Shown here one piece after another: positions 42,857-51,955 of a DNA stretch of 64,000 nt. The translations under genes and the position numbers were made by a program. Where the stretch lies: NCBI GenBank assembly GCA_017398625.1, contig JAFQFP010000014.1, forward strand, positions 1 through 64,000. The letters are read 5' to 3'. The notes beneath the pieces were generated by a model. The model worked only from the letters and a program-made list of their open reading frames with translations, ran no database searches and was not told where the DNA came from. How positions within the stretch are numbered: position 1 is the stretch's first letter; each line of letters opens with the position of its first letter. The stretch is from Oscillospiraceae bacterium. GTDB taxonomy: Bacteria > Bacillota > Clostridia > Oscillospirales > Oscillospiraceae.

Positions 42857-44004
42857 CCCATGTGTTTATCGTTGCCAGCAAGGGCATTCCTGCCCGGTAC
42901 GGCGGATTTGAGACCTTTGTGGAAAATCTCACCGCAGGCAAGACCTCTGAGGACATTATGTACCATGTTTCCTGCATGGATAATGAGGAAAAGCATTTTA
43001 CCCACAACGGCGCGGACTGCTTCAATGTCCGTGTGCCCATGCCCGGAGCGCCGGGACGGATCCTGCATGTTTCGCTGGTGCTGGATCAAGTGGAGCAGTG
43101 GTGCAAGGAAAATCCCACCGAAAAGGTGATCGTGTATATCCTTGGTTGCCGGATCGGCCCGCTGCTGATCCCCCACGCCAAAAAGCTGCACAAGCTGGGC
43201 GCGAAGATCCTGTGCAATCCCGACGGCCTGGAGTGGAAGCGGGATAAATGGAGTGCCGCCGCAAAGAAGTTCCTGCGCTACTGCGAGGGCTGTCTGGTGA
43301 AGCATTCCGATATGGCGGTGTGCGACTCCAAAAGCATTGAAAGCTATATCAAAGAGACTTACGGCAGCAAGGTGAAGGCTACCACCTTCATCGCCTACGG
43401 CGCGGATGTGAAAAGATCGGAATGCTCCGAGGAAAAGCTGCAAGCCTGGTATGATAAGCACGGCATCGTGAAGGGGCAGTATTATCTGATCATCGGCCGC
43501 TTTGTGCCGGAAAACAACTATGCCACCATGCTCCGGGAGTTTATGGCAAGCCGGACGGAGCGGGAGCTGGTCATCATTTCCAATGTGGAAAAGAACGGCT
43601 TTTATGAGCAGCTTGCTGCCGAGACCGGCTTTGAAAAGGATCCGAGGATCAAATTCGTAGGCACGGAGTATGACACCGAGCTGGTGAAGAAGATCCGTGA
43701 GGAGGCGTGGGGCTATCTCCACGGTCATGAGGTGGGCGGTACCAATCCCAGCCTGCTGGAGGCACTTGCCAGCACAAGGGTCAATCTGCTGCTGGATGTG
43801 GGCTTCAACCGGGAGGTGGGCGAGGATGCCGCACTGTACTGGACCAAGGAACCGGGCAGCCTTGCCCGGCTTTTGGAGCGTGCCGACGCGCTGACCGGGG
43901 AGCAGATCCGCAGGCTGGACGAGGAAAGCACCCGGCGCATCGTGGATGCCTACGCGTGGAAGGACATCTGCGCCCAATACGAATCGCTTTGGCATAATTG
44001 CTGA
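42853..44004 (+). CDS. DUF1972 family GT4 glycosyltransferase (rhamnosyltransferase-like)
   Basis: A 383-residue GT-B glycosyltransferase. The N-terminal DUF1972 signature VFIVASKGIPARYGGFETFV is clear, and the C-terminal GT4 donor site has HGHEVGGTNPSLLEALAS. Relatives such as Cps2T/WchF add L-rhamnose to the first sugar of pneumococcal capsules. The complete dTDP-rhamnose set in this locus supports that role. It overlaps the priming transferase by four bases, so it probably adds the second sugar. Confidence 0.88.
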   Translation: MTHVFIVASKGIPARYGGFETFVENLTAGKTSEDIMYHVSCMDNEEKHFTHNGADCFNVRVPMPGAPGRILHVSLVLDQVEQWCKENPTEKVIVYILGCRIGPLLIPHAKKLHKLGAKILCNPDGLEWKRDKWSAAAKKFLRYCEGCLVKHSDMAVCDSKSIESYIKETYGSKVKATTFIAYGADVKRSECSEEKLQAWYDKHGIVKGQYYLIIGRFVPENNYATMLREFMASRTERELVIISNVEKNGFYEQLAAETGFEKDPRIKFVGTEYDTELVKKIREEAWGYLHGHEVGGTNPSLLEALASTRVNLLLDVGFNREVGEDAALYWTKEPGSLARLLERADALTGEQIRRLDEESTRRIVDAYAWKDICAQYESLWHNC

Positions 44005-44018
44005 TCGGAGGAAGAAAC

Positions 44019-45161
44019 ATGAACATCGTAATGCTGCGCACCAACGGCTGCCAGCCGGACCCCCGGGTGGAAAAGGAGGCAAACAGCCTGCTTTTGCTGC
44101 CGGAGGACAAGCTGAAGATCGTGTGCTGGGATCGGGACGGGAGAAAAGGCAGCTTTTTAGAGGAGCTGAAGCTTGCCAACGGCTCCGTGCCCATTCTCCG
44201 CTTTGGCATTCCCGCGTCTTGGGGCGGCGGCATGAAAGCGAATTTCTTCCCCATGCTGAAGTTTGAGTGGAAGCTGTTTTGGTGGCTTCTGGGACATCAT
44301 AAGGAATACGACACCGTTCATGCCTGTGACCTGCTCACCGGTCTGCCTGCGTGGCTGCCTTGTAAGCTGTTTGGCAAGAAAATGGTGTATGACATTTTTG
44401 ATTATTACGCGGCAACTGCCCACGGCCCCGATTGGCTGCTGAATATCTTCAGCAAGCTGGAAAACGGGATCATTAACGGAGCGGCTGCCACCATCATTTG
44501 CAGCGAGCAGCGGAAGGAGCAGATCGCCGGCGCCCGGCCCAAAAAGCTGGAGGTGCTGCATAACGCGCCCAGCCGCAGCCAAATCGGCGGCTCCGATACC
44601 GGGATTTCGGTGCAGGGCGATCCGGGAAAAATGAAGATCGTCTATGTGGGCAATCTGGTGGAGGACCGGTTCATTCTGAAAGCTCTTGCCTGTGCCGAAA
44701 AAATGCCGGAGGTGGAGTTCCACATCGGCGGCTTCGGTACGCTGGAGGAGCAGATCCGCTCTCTGGCGCAGACCCGTGAGAATATCTTCTTCTACGGCAA
44801 GCTGGCGTACAGTGATGTGCTGGCGCTGGAGCGGCAGTGCCATATTATGCTGGCGCTGTATGACCCGGCAGTGCCCAACCACGCCTATGCCGCCCCCAAT
44901 AAATTCTATGAAGCTTTGGCACTGGGCAAGCCTCTGGTGATGTTCCGCAACACCGGCATGGACGGCATTGTGGAGCGCCATGGCATCGGTGCCGTGTGCG
45001 AAGCTACGGAGGAAGGTCTTTACGAGGCGTTTACCCGGCTGCTGCAGCGGCAGGGGGAATGGGAGACCATGGCGCAGACCATGCGCAGCCTGTTTGAAAC
45101 GGACTACTGCTGGGAGATCATGGAGCAGCGGCTGCTGGCGCTGTACCGGGAACTGAAATAA
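44019..45161 (+). CDS. GT4 family glycosyltransferase
   Basis: A 380-residue GT-B glycosyltransferase. It starts MNIVMLRTNGCQPDPRVEKE, the usual acceptor-domain start of GT4 enzymes, and ends with the donor site YAAPNKFYEALALGKPLVMF. A hydrophobic patch in the acceptor domain suggests peripheral membrane attachment. The start at 44019 follows GGAGG; a leucine-rich in-frame ATG 21 bases earlier overlaps the upstream gene. Sugar specificity is unknown. Confidence 0.88.
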   Translation: MNIVMLRTNGCQPDPRVEKEANSLLLLPEDKLKIVCWDRDGRKGSFLEELKLANGSVPILRFGIPASWGGGMKANFFPMLKFEWKLFWWLLGHHKEYDTVHACDLLTGLPAWLPCKLFGKKMVYDIFDYYAATAHGPDWLLNIFSKLENGIINGAAATIICSEQRKEQIAGARPKKLEVLHNAPSRSQIGGSDTGISVQGDPGKMKIVYVGNLVEDRFILKALACAEKMPEVEFHIGGFGTLEEQIRSLAQTRENIFFYGKLAYSDVLALERQCHIMLALYDPAVPNHAYAAPNKFYEALALGKPLVMFRNTGMDGIVERHGIGAVCEATEEGLYEAFTRLLQRQGEWETMAQTMRSLFETDYCWEIMEQRLLALYRELK

Positions 45162-45175
45162 AGCTGGAGGAATCC

Positions 45176-46243
45176 ATGAATATTAAAACCATTACGCTGC
45201 ACTGCACCGATAACTGCGGTTCTTCTCTGCAGTCGCTGGCATTGCAGAAATATCTGGAGGATCAGGGGCATGATGCAAGGATCATCGACTATACCCCCGG
45301 TTATCTGAAATACAACGGCAGCTTCCTCAAGTCTGTCATCAAGTCCGTGGTCATGTTCCGGGATGTGCAGAGCCAGAATCGGAAGAACCGGGCTTTTTAC
45401 CGGAATTTTCTGCGGATCACCGGAGAAAACTACAAAAATTATGCTGCTTTGAAAGAAGCGCCTCCCAAAGCGGATGCCTACATCACCGGCAGTGACCAGC
45501 TTTGGAATCCCTCTTACCTCTGCGGCAAGGATCCTGCCTATTATCTGGACTTTGTGCCCGCAGGGAAGAAAAAATATGCCTATGCCGCCAGCGTAGGCAA
45601 AGCGGAAGTGCCCCAAGAGGAAAAGGATCTGATCGTGTCCTATGTGAAGGACTTTGAGGCGATCTCCGTGCGGGAAAATTGCACCAAGCAGTGGCTTGCG
45701 CCGCTGGTGAATTGCCCGGTGGAGCATGTGTGCGATCCTGTTTTCCTGAAGGACGGAGACTACTACCGCTCCATTGCCAAAAAACCCCAAGATCTGGGAA
45801 AATACATTCTGGTATATCTGGTGCAGCCCAGCGAAACGCTGGATAAAGTGCTTGCTTATCTGCGCAAGGCGCTGGATGCCAAGGTGGTGCTGATCTACGG
45901 TGCCCGAAAGAACTGCGATTGCGATTACCATTTCCGGGATGTGTCCCCGGAGGAATTTTTGGGGTATATCGATGGGGCTGCCCATGTGGTGGCAAGCTCC
46001 TTCCATGCCACCGCTTTCTCCTGCATCCTGCGCAAGCAGTTTACGGTGGTGCTGCCCCAGCATAACACCGTGCGGATCGAGGATATCCTTCATACCGCCG
46101 GCTTGGAGCAGCGGATCATCCGTCCTGCCGACGAGATCGGCGCGGGGATGCTGGAAACGGTGGACTATGCCGCGGCAGGGGAGAAGCTGGATGCTTTTAT
46201 AAAGCATTCCAAGGAAGTTTTGAACAGCTATTGCGAGGAATGA
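45176..46243 (+). CDS. Polysaccharide pyruvyl transferase family protein (first pair)
   Basis: A 355-residue member of the polysaccharide pyruvyl transferase family, whose characterised members transfer pyruvate from phosphoenolpyruvate to form ketals on sugars. Seen: an N-terminal TDNCGSSLQSLALQKYL that replaces the usual NxGD/NYG start, ITGSDQLWNP in the middle, and SSFHATAFSCILRKQF (catalytic-site His) near residue 280. TGGAGG precedes the ATG. It is followed three bases later by an F420-hydrogenase-beta-like gene, an arrangement repeated at 49581-51955 with a distant paralogue. Confidence 0.87.
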   Translation: MNIKTITLHCTDNCGSSLQSLALQKYLEDQGHDARIIDYTPGYLKYNGSFLKSVIKSVVMFRDVQSQNRKNRAFYRNFLRITGENYKNYAALKEAPPKADAYITGSDQLWNPSYLCGKDPAYYLDFVPAGKKKYAYAASVGKAEVPQEEKDLIVSYVKDFEAISVRENCTKQWLAPLVNCPVEHVCDPVFLKDGDYYRSIAKKPQDLGKYILVYLVQPSETLDKVLAYLRKALDAKVVLIYGARKNCDCDYHFRDVSPEEFLGYIDGAAHVVASSFHATAFSCILRKQFTVVLPQHNTVRIEDILHTAGLEQRIIRPADEIGAGMLETVDYAAAGEKLDAFIKHSKEVLNSYCEE

Positions 46244-46246
46244 CCG

Positions 46247-47407
46247 ATGCTGGAAAAAGTGGGAACCGATTGCAGCCGATGCGGCGCCTGTGTGCAGGTG
46301 TGTCCCGCCGGGTGTATTTCTATGGATCAGGAGCGGGCGTGGATCGACAGCGAAAAATGCCTGCACTGTGATGCCTGCCGCAAGCACTGCCATTTGCTGG
46401 CAAAGGTTTCTTTGAATACCGTACAAAAGGCATACGCGGCTCAGGCGGAGGACGGTTCGGTTCGCAGCCGCAGCGCCTCCGGCGGCGCTTTTGCAGCCAT
46501 TGCCCGGAGCTTTCTGGAGCAGGGGGGCGTGGTATTCGGCAGTGCATGGCAGGAGGACTGGCGTGCGAAGCACATCGGCGTTGAAAGCGCAGACGCGCTT
46601 TTTAAGCTGCAGGGCTCCAAGTACACCGAAAGCGATACCGGCGATACCTACGCCCGGGTAAAGCAGGCGCTGCGGGAGGGAAAGCCGGTGCTGTATTCCG
46701 GCACGCCCTGCCAGATCGCGGGGCTTTATGCCTTTTTAGGGAAAAAGCCGGAAAAGCTGTACACCGCAGACATCGTCTGCCACGGCGTGCCCCGTGGGGA
46801 GCTGCTGGCAGAATATATCGCCTACTATGAGAAGAAGCACGGCTGCCGTGTGACCGAGTGGAATTTCCGCGTCCACAAAGAGGGAATTCAAGGCTGCTTG
46901 GGGAGAATCACCTATGAAAAGGATGGGCGGATCAAAACGGTGCCGATGCTATGGAACTGCGACACCTATTATTACCATTTCATGCATGGGCTTTGCTACC
47001 AGAGCCGGTGCTACACCTGCCCCTATGCCCAACGGCAGCGGACAGGGGATGTTACGCTGGCGGATTTCTGGGGTATTGAGCGGCTGTTCCCCCACCGTGT
47101 TGGCGGAAATACATCCTTGGTCCTTGTGAATACGGAGGCGGGAGCGGGCTTGCTTGCCCAATGCCGGGGCTTACAGCTCACGGAAGCGGACACAGAAGCT
47201 GCCTGCGCCCAAAACGGTCAGTTGAACGCGCCGGTGAAGCGTACAGCGGAGAAAGACCGCTTTGAAGCCCTTTATGTCCAAGGCGGCTGGGGTGCTGTAG
47301 AGCGGGACTTTTTGAAAAAGACCCGACTGCAGCGGCTGAAAGCGCAGGCTGTTTACCGGATCCCTGCCGGACTGAAAAAACAACTGCGGAATTTACGGAG
47401 AAGATAA
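46247..47407 (+). CDS. F420 hydrogenase/dehydrogenase beta-like iron-sulfur protein (first pair)
   Basis: A 386-residue FrhB-family protein. The N terminus is a two-cluster ferredoxin domain, with Cys9/12/15/19 and Cys38/41/44/48 each spaced for a 4Fe-4S cluster. The FrhB N- and C-domains follow (SGGAFAAIARSF, YSGTPCQIAGLYAFL, DIVCHGVPRG, CYTCPYAQRQRTGDVTLADF). F420 itself is not expected in Clostridia, so flavin and iron-sulfur chemistry is more likely. The partner is the pyruvyl transferase three bases upstream. Its role in glycan synthesis is unknown. Confidence 0.87.
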   Translation: MLEKVGTDCSRCGACVQVCPAGCISMDQERAWIDSEKCLHCDACRKHCHLLAKVSLNTVQKAYAAQAEDGSVRSRSASGGAFAAIARSFLEQGGVVFGSAWQEDWRAKHIGVESADALFKLQGSKYTESDTGDTYARVKQALREGKPVLYSGTPCQIAGLYAFLGKKPEKLYTADIVCHGVPRGELLAEYIAYYEKKHGCRVTEWNFRVHKEGIQGCLGRITYEKDGRIKTVPMLWNCDTYYYHFMHGLCYQSRCYTCPYAQRQRTGDVTLADFWGIERLFPHRVGGNTSLVLVNTEAGAGLLAQCRGLQLTEADTEAACAQNGQLNAPVKRTAEKDRFEALYVQGGWGAVERDFLKKTRLQRLKAQAVYRIPAGLKKQLRNLRRR

Positions 47408-47408
47408 G

Positions 47409-48269
47409 ATGAAAATTGGCTGCGTGATCTTAAATTACAACGATGCCGCCCATGTGGCATCGCTGGTGGAGCAGATCCGGGACTATCGGGTGCCGGATGC
47501 CATCGTTTTGGTGGATAACTGCTCCACCGACGATAGCTGGGACGCACTGCAGGCTTTGGCAGGGGGTAAGATCCATGCCTGCCGCACGGAGCGCAACGGC
47601 GGCTACGGCGCCGGGAATAATTTCGGCGTCCGTTATGCCAAGGAGGTCTGCGGCTGTGATCTTGTATTGATCGCCAACCCCGATGTGCAGTTTTCTGAGG
47701 CACTGGTAGAACGGCTGGCGCAGGTGCTGGCAGAGAATGAACGCTATGCGGTGGCTTCTGCCATGCAGTGCGACGGAAAGGGACAGCGGATCACACGCTC
47801 GGCGTGGCGGATCCCCACACCGTGGCGGTATATTTTCTGTACCGGCTCTCTTTTGCGAAAGTGGGGAGAGAATTTCTACTATTCCATGGAGGAGCTGGGG
47901 GCAAAGGATACCGTTGCCGTAGACTGCGTGGCGGGTTCCCTGCTGATGGTGCGCTCAAAGGTGTTTTTGGATGTGGGCGGCTATGATGAGGAAATGTTCC
48001 TCTACTGCGAGGAAACCACCTTGGGCTGCAAGCTGAAGCAGGCAGGCTATACCGGTGTGATCTGCTCGGATATGGAGTACCTGCATCTGCACGGCGTGAC
48101 CATCAGCAAGAGCATCTCCAGCGCGGTGCGCCGCAAGAAGATATTGCTTGCCAGCCATCACCTGTTTCTAAAGCGGTATCTGCAGGCAACGCCCTTACAG
48201 CTTGCCGCGGACCGGGTGGTGGGCTGGGTCGTACTGCTGGAGGAAGCACTGAAGACCCTACTCAAATAA
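47409..48269 (+). CDS. GT2 family glycosyltransferase
   Basis: A 286-residue GT-A glycosyltransferase, one base after the previous stop. Seen: GCVILNYNDAAHVASLV start, VDNCSTDDSW, NGGYGAGNNFGVRYA and IANPDVQFSEAL (metal-binding Asp-x-Asp position), with ETTLGCKLKQAGY (catalytic base region). This layout resembles rhamnosyltransferases of the WbbL/RfbF type, but sugar specificity is not proved. Confidence 0.9.
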   Translation: MKIGCVILNYNDAAHVASLVEQIRDYRVPDAIVLVDNCSTDDSWDALQALAGGKIHACRTERNGGYGAGNNFGVRYAKEVCGCDLVLIANPDVQFSEALVERLAQVLAENERYAVASAMQCDGKGQRITRSAWRIPTPWRYIFCTGSLLRKWGENFYYSMEELGAKDTVAVDCVAGSLLMVRSKVFLDVGGYDEEMFLYCEETTLGCKLKQAGYTGVICSDMEYLHLHGVTISKSISSAVRRKKILLASHHLFLKRYLQATPLQLAADRVVGWVVLLEEALKTLLK

Positions 48270-48285
48270 TGAAAGGAGGCAGCAC

Positions 48286-49584
48286 ATGAAGAAGGTAAAA
48301 CTGGATCTGGTAGCGTGGACCGTTGGACTGTATGTGCTGCTGCCTATGTTTTTTCGGATCGGCCCGGTATCGGCGTACAGCTTGGTGATCTTGGCGGTAT
48401 GCGGCTTTACCATGCTGTGGCAGAAGATCCGGATCCCGGCCTATGCCCTGACCAATGTGGGCTGGGATGCCCGATTCCTGCTCATTATGATCCCCATGGT
48501 GCATCATAACGAGTATACGGCGATCGTTCTGTATCTGATCGCCCCGGTGCTGCTGTACCTGCTGCTGATCCACGATATCCGGTCGGAGGATCGGCTGAAC
48601 CGGATACTGGATGTGCTGATCTGGTGCAGCGCCATCAATGCCCTGGTGTGCTTTGTGGAGGTGCTCACCGGCTTCAATCTGTCCTATGCGCTTTGCAACG
48701 ACGGAACGGCAACCTATGTGCCCCTGTACCGCTACGGCATCCTCCGGGTCTACGGCTGCTTCGTCAATCCCATCAACAACGGCGTTTACGCTATGATGAT
48801 GTCTGCCGTGGTGCTCTACCGCATTTATTCCGGGAAGCTGCTCCGGCAGAAGCGGCTGGTGCTTTGGGTGATCTGGTTTGCCAATCTGGCGGTGGTCATC
48901 CTTACCTCCTCCCGTGCGGCGATGCTGGCAGCGGCGGTGGTGAATGTTGTGCTGCTGTGGCAGGTGGGGGCGTTTCGGCTGTCCGCCAGATTTTTACTCT
49001 TTTGCACCACGGCATTGGCAGCGGTGGTGCTCCTGTTGCTGATCCCCAATCCGCTGACGAAGCAGCTACAGGAAATGCTGCTGTCTGTGCTGCAGATCAT
49101 TGACGACATATTCGGAACGGGCTTTGTAGAGAGCAGCGGAACCGACGAGATCGTGGAGGGCGTGGGAAACCGCTTGGAGCTCTACGATTGGGTGCGGGAG
49201 AGCGTGGGCAGTGATACCCTGTTCGGCAAGGGCAGGGCTGCCAAATTCGAGTATGTGATGAATCAGTTCGGACACACCAAAAAGTCCATTGAAAATCAGT
49301 ATCTTTCCGAGTATTTCCGCTACGGCATGGTGGGCCTTTGCAGCAAGATCTTCCTGTTTGCCACACTGTTGATCTCCAAATTCCTTGGCATGGTCAGAGA
49401 GCGGAAGGCAGGGGTGAAGCTGGGCTTCAGCAGTGTGCTGTTTGCTGTGCTGTTGGCGTATTTTCTGTGCCTGTTTACCGTTGCCCAGAATCAGGAGGAA
49501 AAGCTGTTTTATCTGCTGGTGGTGCTGGGTGAGATCTACACCCGCAGCCGGTTTTATTTGAAAAAGAAGGAGGTACAGCCATGA
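48286..49584 (+). CDS. Wzy-like polysaccharide polymerase / O-antigen ligase family protein
   Basis: A 432-residue protein with about ten to twelve hydrophobic segments and a large hydrophilic loop (about residues 270-345), the usual layout of Wzy polymerases. Sequence motifs are weak, as expected of this family: YGCFVNPINNGVYAMMMSAV and ILTSSRAAMLAAAV resemble the ligase/polymerase core. AAAGGAGG precedes the ATG. With the flippase at 52596 it marks a Wzx/Wzy-dependent pathway. The stop overlaps the next gene by four bases. Confidence 0.8.
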   Translation: MKKVKLDLVAWTVGLYVLLPMFFRIGPVSAYSLVILAVCGFTMLWQKIRIPAYALTNVGWDARFLLIMIPMVHHNEYTAIVLYLIAPVLLYLLLIHDIRSEDRLNRILDVLIWCSAINALVCFVEVLTGFNLSYALCNDGTATYVPLYRYGILRVYGCFVNPINNGVYAMMMSAVVLYRIYSGKLLRQKRLVLWVIWFANLAVVILTSSRAAMLAAAVVNVVLLWQVGAFRLSARFLLFCTTALAAVVLLLLIPNPLTKQLQEMLLSVLQIIDDIFGTGFVESSGTDEIVEGVGNRLELYDWVRESVGSDTLFGKGRAAKFEYVMNQFGHTKKSIENQYLSEYFRYGMVGLCSKIFLFATLLISKFLGMVRERKAGVKLGFSSVLFAVLLAYFLCLFTVAQNQEEKLFYLLVVLGEIYTRSRFYLKKKEVQP

Positions 49585-50765
49585 AAAACATAAATATTCT
49601 GCTCTACGGTCTGACACTGCAATCCGGCAACAAGGGCTGCGAGGCGCTGGCGTACACCTTTTTCTATATGCTCAACGACGCGCTGAAAAGGCTGGATATG
49701 ACCGCCCGGGTGTCCTCGGTGGTATATGTTCCCCACGGGCAGACCGTCCAGCGGGATCTTTCTGCCTTTGACCGCATTACCCATACCTTCCTCCCCAACC
49801 GGAAGAAGGAGCTTTCTGCCCAGCATGCCATTTTTAAGGCGGTGCGGAGCTGCGACCTGTGCGTGGACTTCACCGACGGGGACAGCTTCTCCGATATCTA
49901 CGGAAAGAGCCGGTTTTACTGGCGTACCGGAGAAAAAGCCTTTGTGCTGCTCAGCGGAAAGCCCATGCTGCTGGGTCCCCAGACCTACGGACCTTACAAG
50001 TCTGACGGGGCAAAGAAATTTGCCGCTTGGGTGCTGAAAAAAGCCCGGTATGTATTTTCCCGGGACGAAAATTCCGCTAAACTGGTGAAGGAGCTTACCG
50101 GGCGGGAGATCCCGGTGACCACGGATATCGCCTTTAAGCTGCCCAAGGACGAGACCGTCCGGCTGGAGGGGGAGCAGACCAAGGTGGGCATCAATGTTTC
50201 CGGGCTACTGTGGAACGGCGGCTATACCGGCGATAACCAGTTCGGTCTGACCGTGGATTACCGCGACTATGTGACCCGGTTGGTGGAGTGGTGCTTAAAG
50301 CAGAACATGGCGGTGTATCTGATCCCCCATGTGATCACCCTCCACGATGAAAACAACCCCGAAAACGATCTGGCTGCCTGCCGGGAGCTGGCAAAGCTGT
50401 ACCCCCGGTGCCGGATCATTGACCGCTACGATACCCCCATGGCCATCAAGGGCTATATTGCCCAGATGGATGTATTTACCGGCGCGCGGATGCACTCCAC
50501 CATCGGTGCTTTCTCCAGCGGCGTTGCCACCGTTCCCTTTGCCTACAGCAAGAAATTCGGGGATCTGTTCGGCACGGTGAATTATCCCTATCTGGTGGAT
50601 GGACGCAGTTTGACCACGGAGGAAGCTCTGGAAAAGACCTGCAGCTATATTTCCGACCTGCAGACCCTAAAGGCTGCGGTGGCAGAGTCCGCTTCCCAGG
50701 TGATGGCACGGGCGGATGCCTTCGTGGCGGAATTCCAAAAGATCCTTGAGGAGATCGCGAAATGA
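49581..50765 (+). CDS. Polysaccharide pyruvyl transferase family protein (second pair)
   Basis: A 394-residue pyruvyl transferase family protein. The N-terminal GLTLQSGNKGCEALAYTFFY and the C-terminal GARMHSTIGAFSSGVATVPF (His of the active region) are typical. It is about 40 residues longer than the first one at 45176 and clearly divergent, so the two are not a recent duplication. It overlaps the polymerase gene before it and the F420-beta-like gene after it, each by four bases. Confidence 0.88.
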   Translation: MKNINILLYGLTLQSGNKGCEALAYTFFYMLNDALKRLDMTARVSSVVYVPHGQTVQRDLSAFDRITHTFLPNRKKELSAQHAIFKAVRSCDLCVDFTDGDSFSDIYGKSRFYWRTGEKAFVLLSGKPMLLGPQTYGPYKSDGAKKFAAWVLKKARYVFSRDENSAKLVKELTGREIPVTTDIAFKLPKDETVRLEGEQTKVGINVSGLLWNGGYTGDNQFGLTVDYRDYVTRLVEWCLKQNMAVYLIPHVITLHDENNPENDLAACRELAKLYPRCRIIDRYDTPMAIKGYIAQMDVFTGARMHSTIGAFSSGVATVPFAYSKKFGDLFGTVNYPYLVDGRSLTTEEALEKTCSYISDLQTLKAAVAESASQVMARADAFVAEFQKILEEIAK

Positions 50766-51955
50766 AACATAACCCCGGCTCTCTGGAAAAAGAATACTGC
50801 ATCGGCTGCGGTCTGTGCCAAAGCTGCTTCGGCGAAGAAAAGGCATCGGTGAAGCTGAATGATAAAGGCTTCTATGCGCCGGAATTTGCCTTGACCGGGG
50901 AAGAATATGCTGCGCTGCAGAGCTTCTGCCCGGTGGATGTGGAGCCCGGCTGCTACTCTAAGCAGGTATGGGGCGAGCGCAGGTCGGTCTGCTTGGGTCA
51001 CGCCGCCGACGAGACCGTGCGCAATACCGCCTCCTCCGGCGGTGTTTTAACGGCTGTCTGTACCTATCTTTTGGAGCAGGGGCTGGCAGACGGCATTATC
51101 CAGTTAGGCGACAGCGAGGTGGCGCTGCAAAAGACTACCCGGATCAGCCGCAGCAAGGAGGAGATCCTTGCCTGCGCCGGTTCCCGGTATATTGCCGCCC
51201 TGCCCTTGGAGCAGGTGGTGCAGATGCTGGAGGCAAACCCGGCGGATCGGTTTGTGATCGTGGGCAGACCCTGCGATATCCGGGGCATGAGAGCCTATTT
51301 GAAGCTTCATGAGCAGCGGGCTCAGCAGGTGGTATGTTTGCTGTCCTTCTTTTGCGCAGGAACCCCCAGCGTCAATGCCAGCCGCCGGATGATCGAGAAA
51401 ATGGGAGCGGCAGATGCCAACATCACCCATGTTTCCTACCGGGGCAACGGCTGGCCCGGCTATTCCACGGTGAAGGATGACCGGGGGAATGCCTATACCA
51501 TGAATTATGAGGATTCTTGGGGCGCCATCTTGGGCCGGGATATTTACCGGGGCTGCCGCTTCTGCTACGACGGCATCGGCGAGGAGGCGGACATCGCCTG
51601 CGGCGATGCGTGGTATCTGGATGAACAGGGCAAGGTCACCTTTGATGAGCGTCCCGGCAGAAATGTGATCTTCGCCAGAACGGAATTGGGAGAGCGGCTG
51701 CTGCGGCAGGCGGAGGCGGCAGGCTGCATCGTCTGCGAAGCCTTTGACGAGCCGGAGCTGGATAAAATGCAGCCCTACCAGTATGTGCGCAAGGCGCAGC
51801 TTCGGTATAAGCTGCTGGCCATGCGTACCGCCCGGCGGCAGATCCCGGCGGTGGATCCCGGAAAGCTGGCTTGGCACAAAAGCCGCATTTCCCCGAAGGA
51901 CCGGGCAAGGATGTATCTGGGCACCCTGCGCCGGATATGGAAAAAGAAGATTTAG
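50762..51955 (+). CDS. F420 hydrogenase/dehydrogenase beta-like iron-sulfur protein (second pair)
   Basis: A 397-residue FrhB-family protein. It has a single N-terminal cluster motif (Cys13/16/19 with Cys56), not the two ferredoxin clusters of the first pair. Further motifs: NTASSGGVLTAVCTYLLEQG, IVGRPCDIRGMRAYLK, LLSFFCAGTPSV and the late CRFCYDGIGEEADIACGDAW with more Cys. It is translationally coupled to the pyruvyl transferase upstream. The redox partner and reaction are unknown. Confidence 0.87.
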   Translation: MKHNPGSLEKEYCIGCGLCQSCFGEEKASVKLNDKGFYAPEFALTGEEYAALQSFCPVDVEPGCYSKQVWGERRSVCLGHAADETVRNTASSGGVLTAVCTYLLEQGLADGIIQLGDSEVALQKTTRISRSKEEILACAGSRYIAALPLEQVVQMLEANPADRFVIVGRPCDIRGMRAYLKLHEQRAQQVVCLLSFFCAGTPSVNASRRMIEKMGAADANITHVSYRGNGWPGYSTVKDDRGNAYTMNYEDSWGAILGRDIYRGCRFCYDGIGEEADIACGDAWYLDEQGKVTFDERPGRNVIFARTELGERLLRQAEAAGCIVCEAFDEPELDKMQPYQYVRKAQLRYKLLAMRTARRQIPAVDPGKLAWHKSRISPKDRARMYLGTLRRIWKKKI

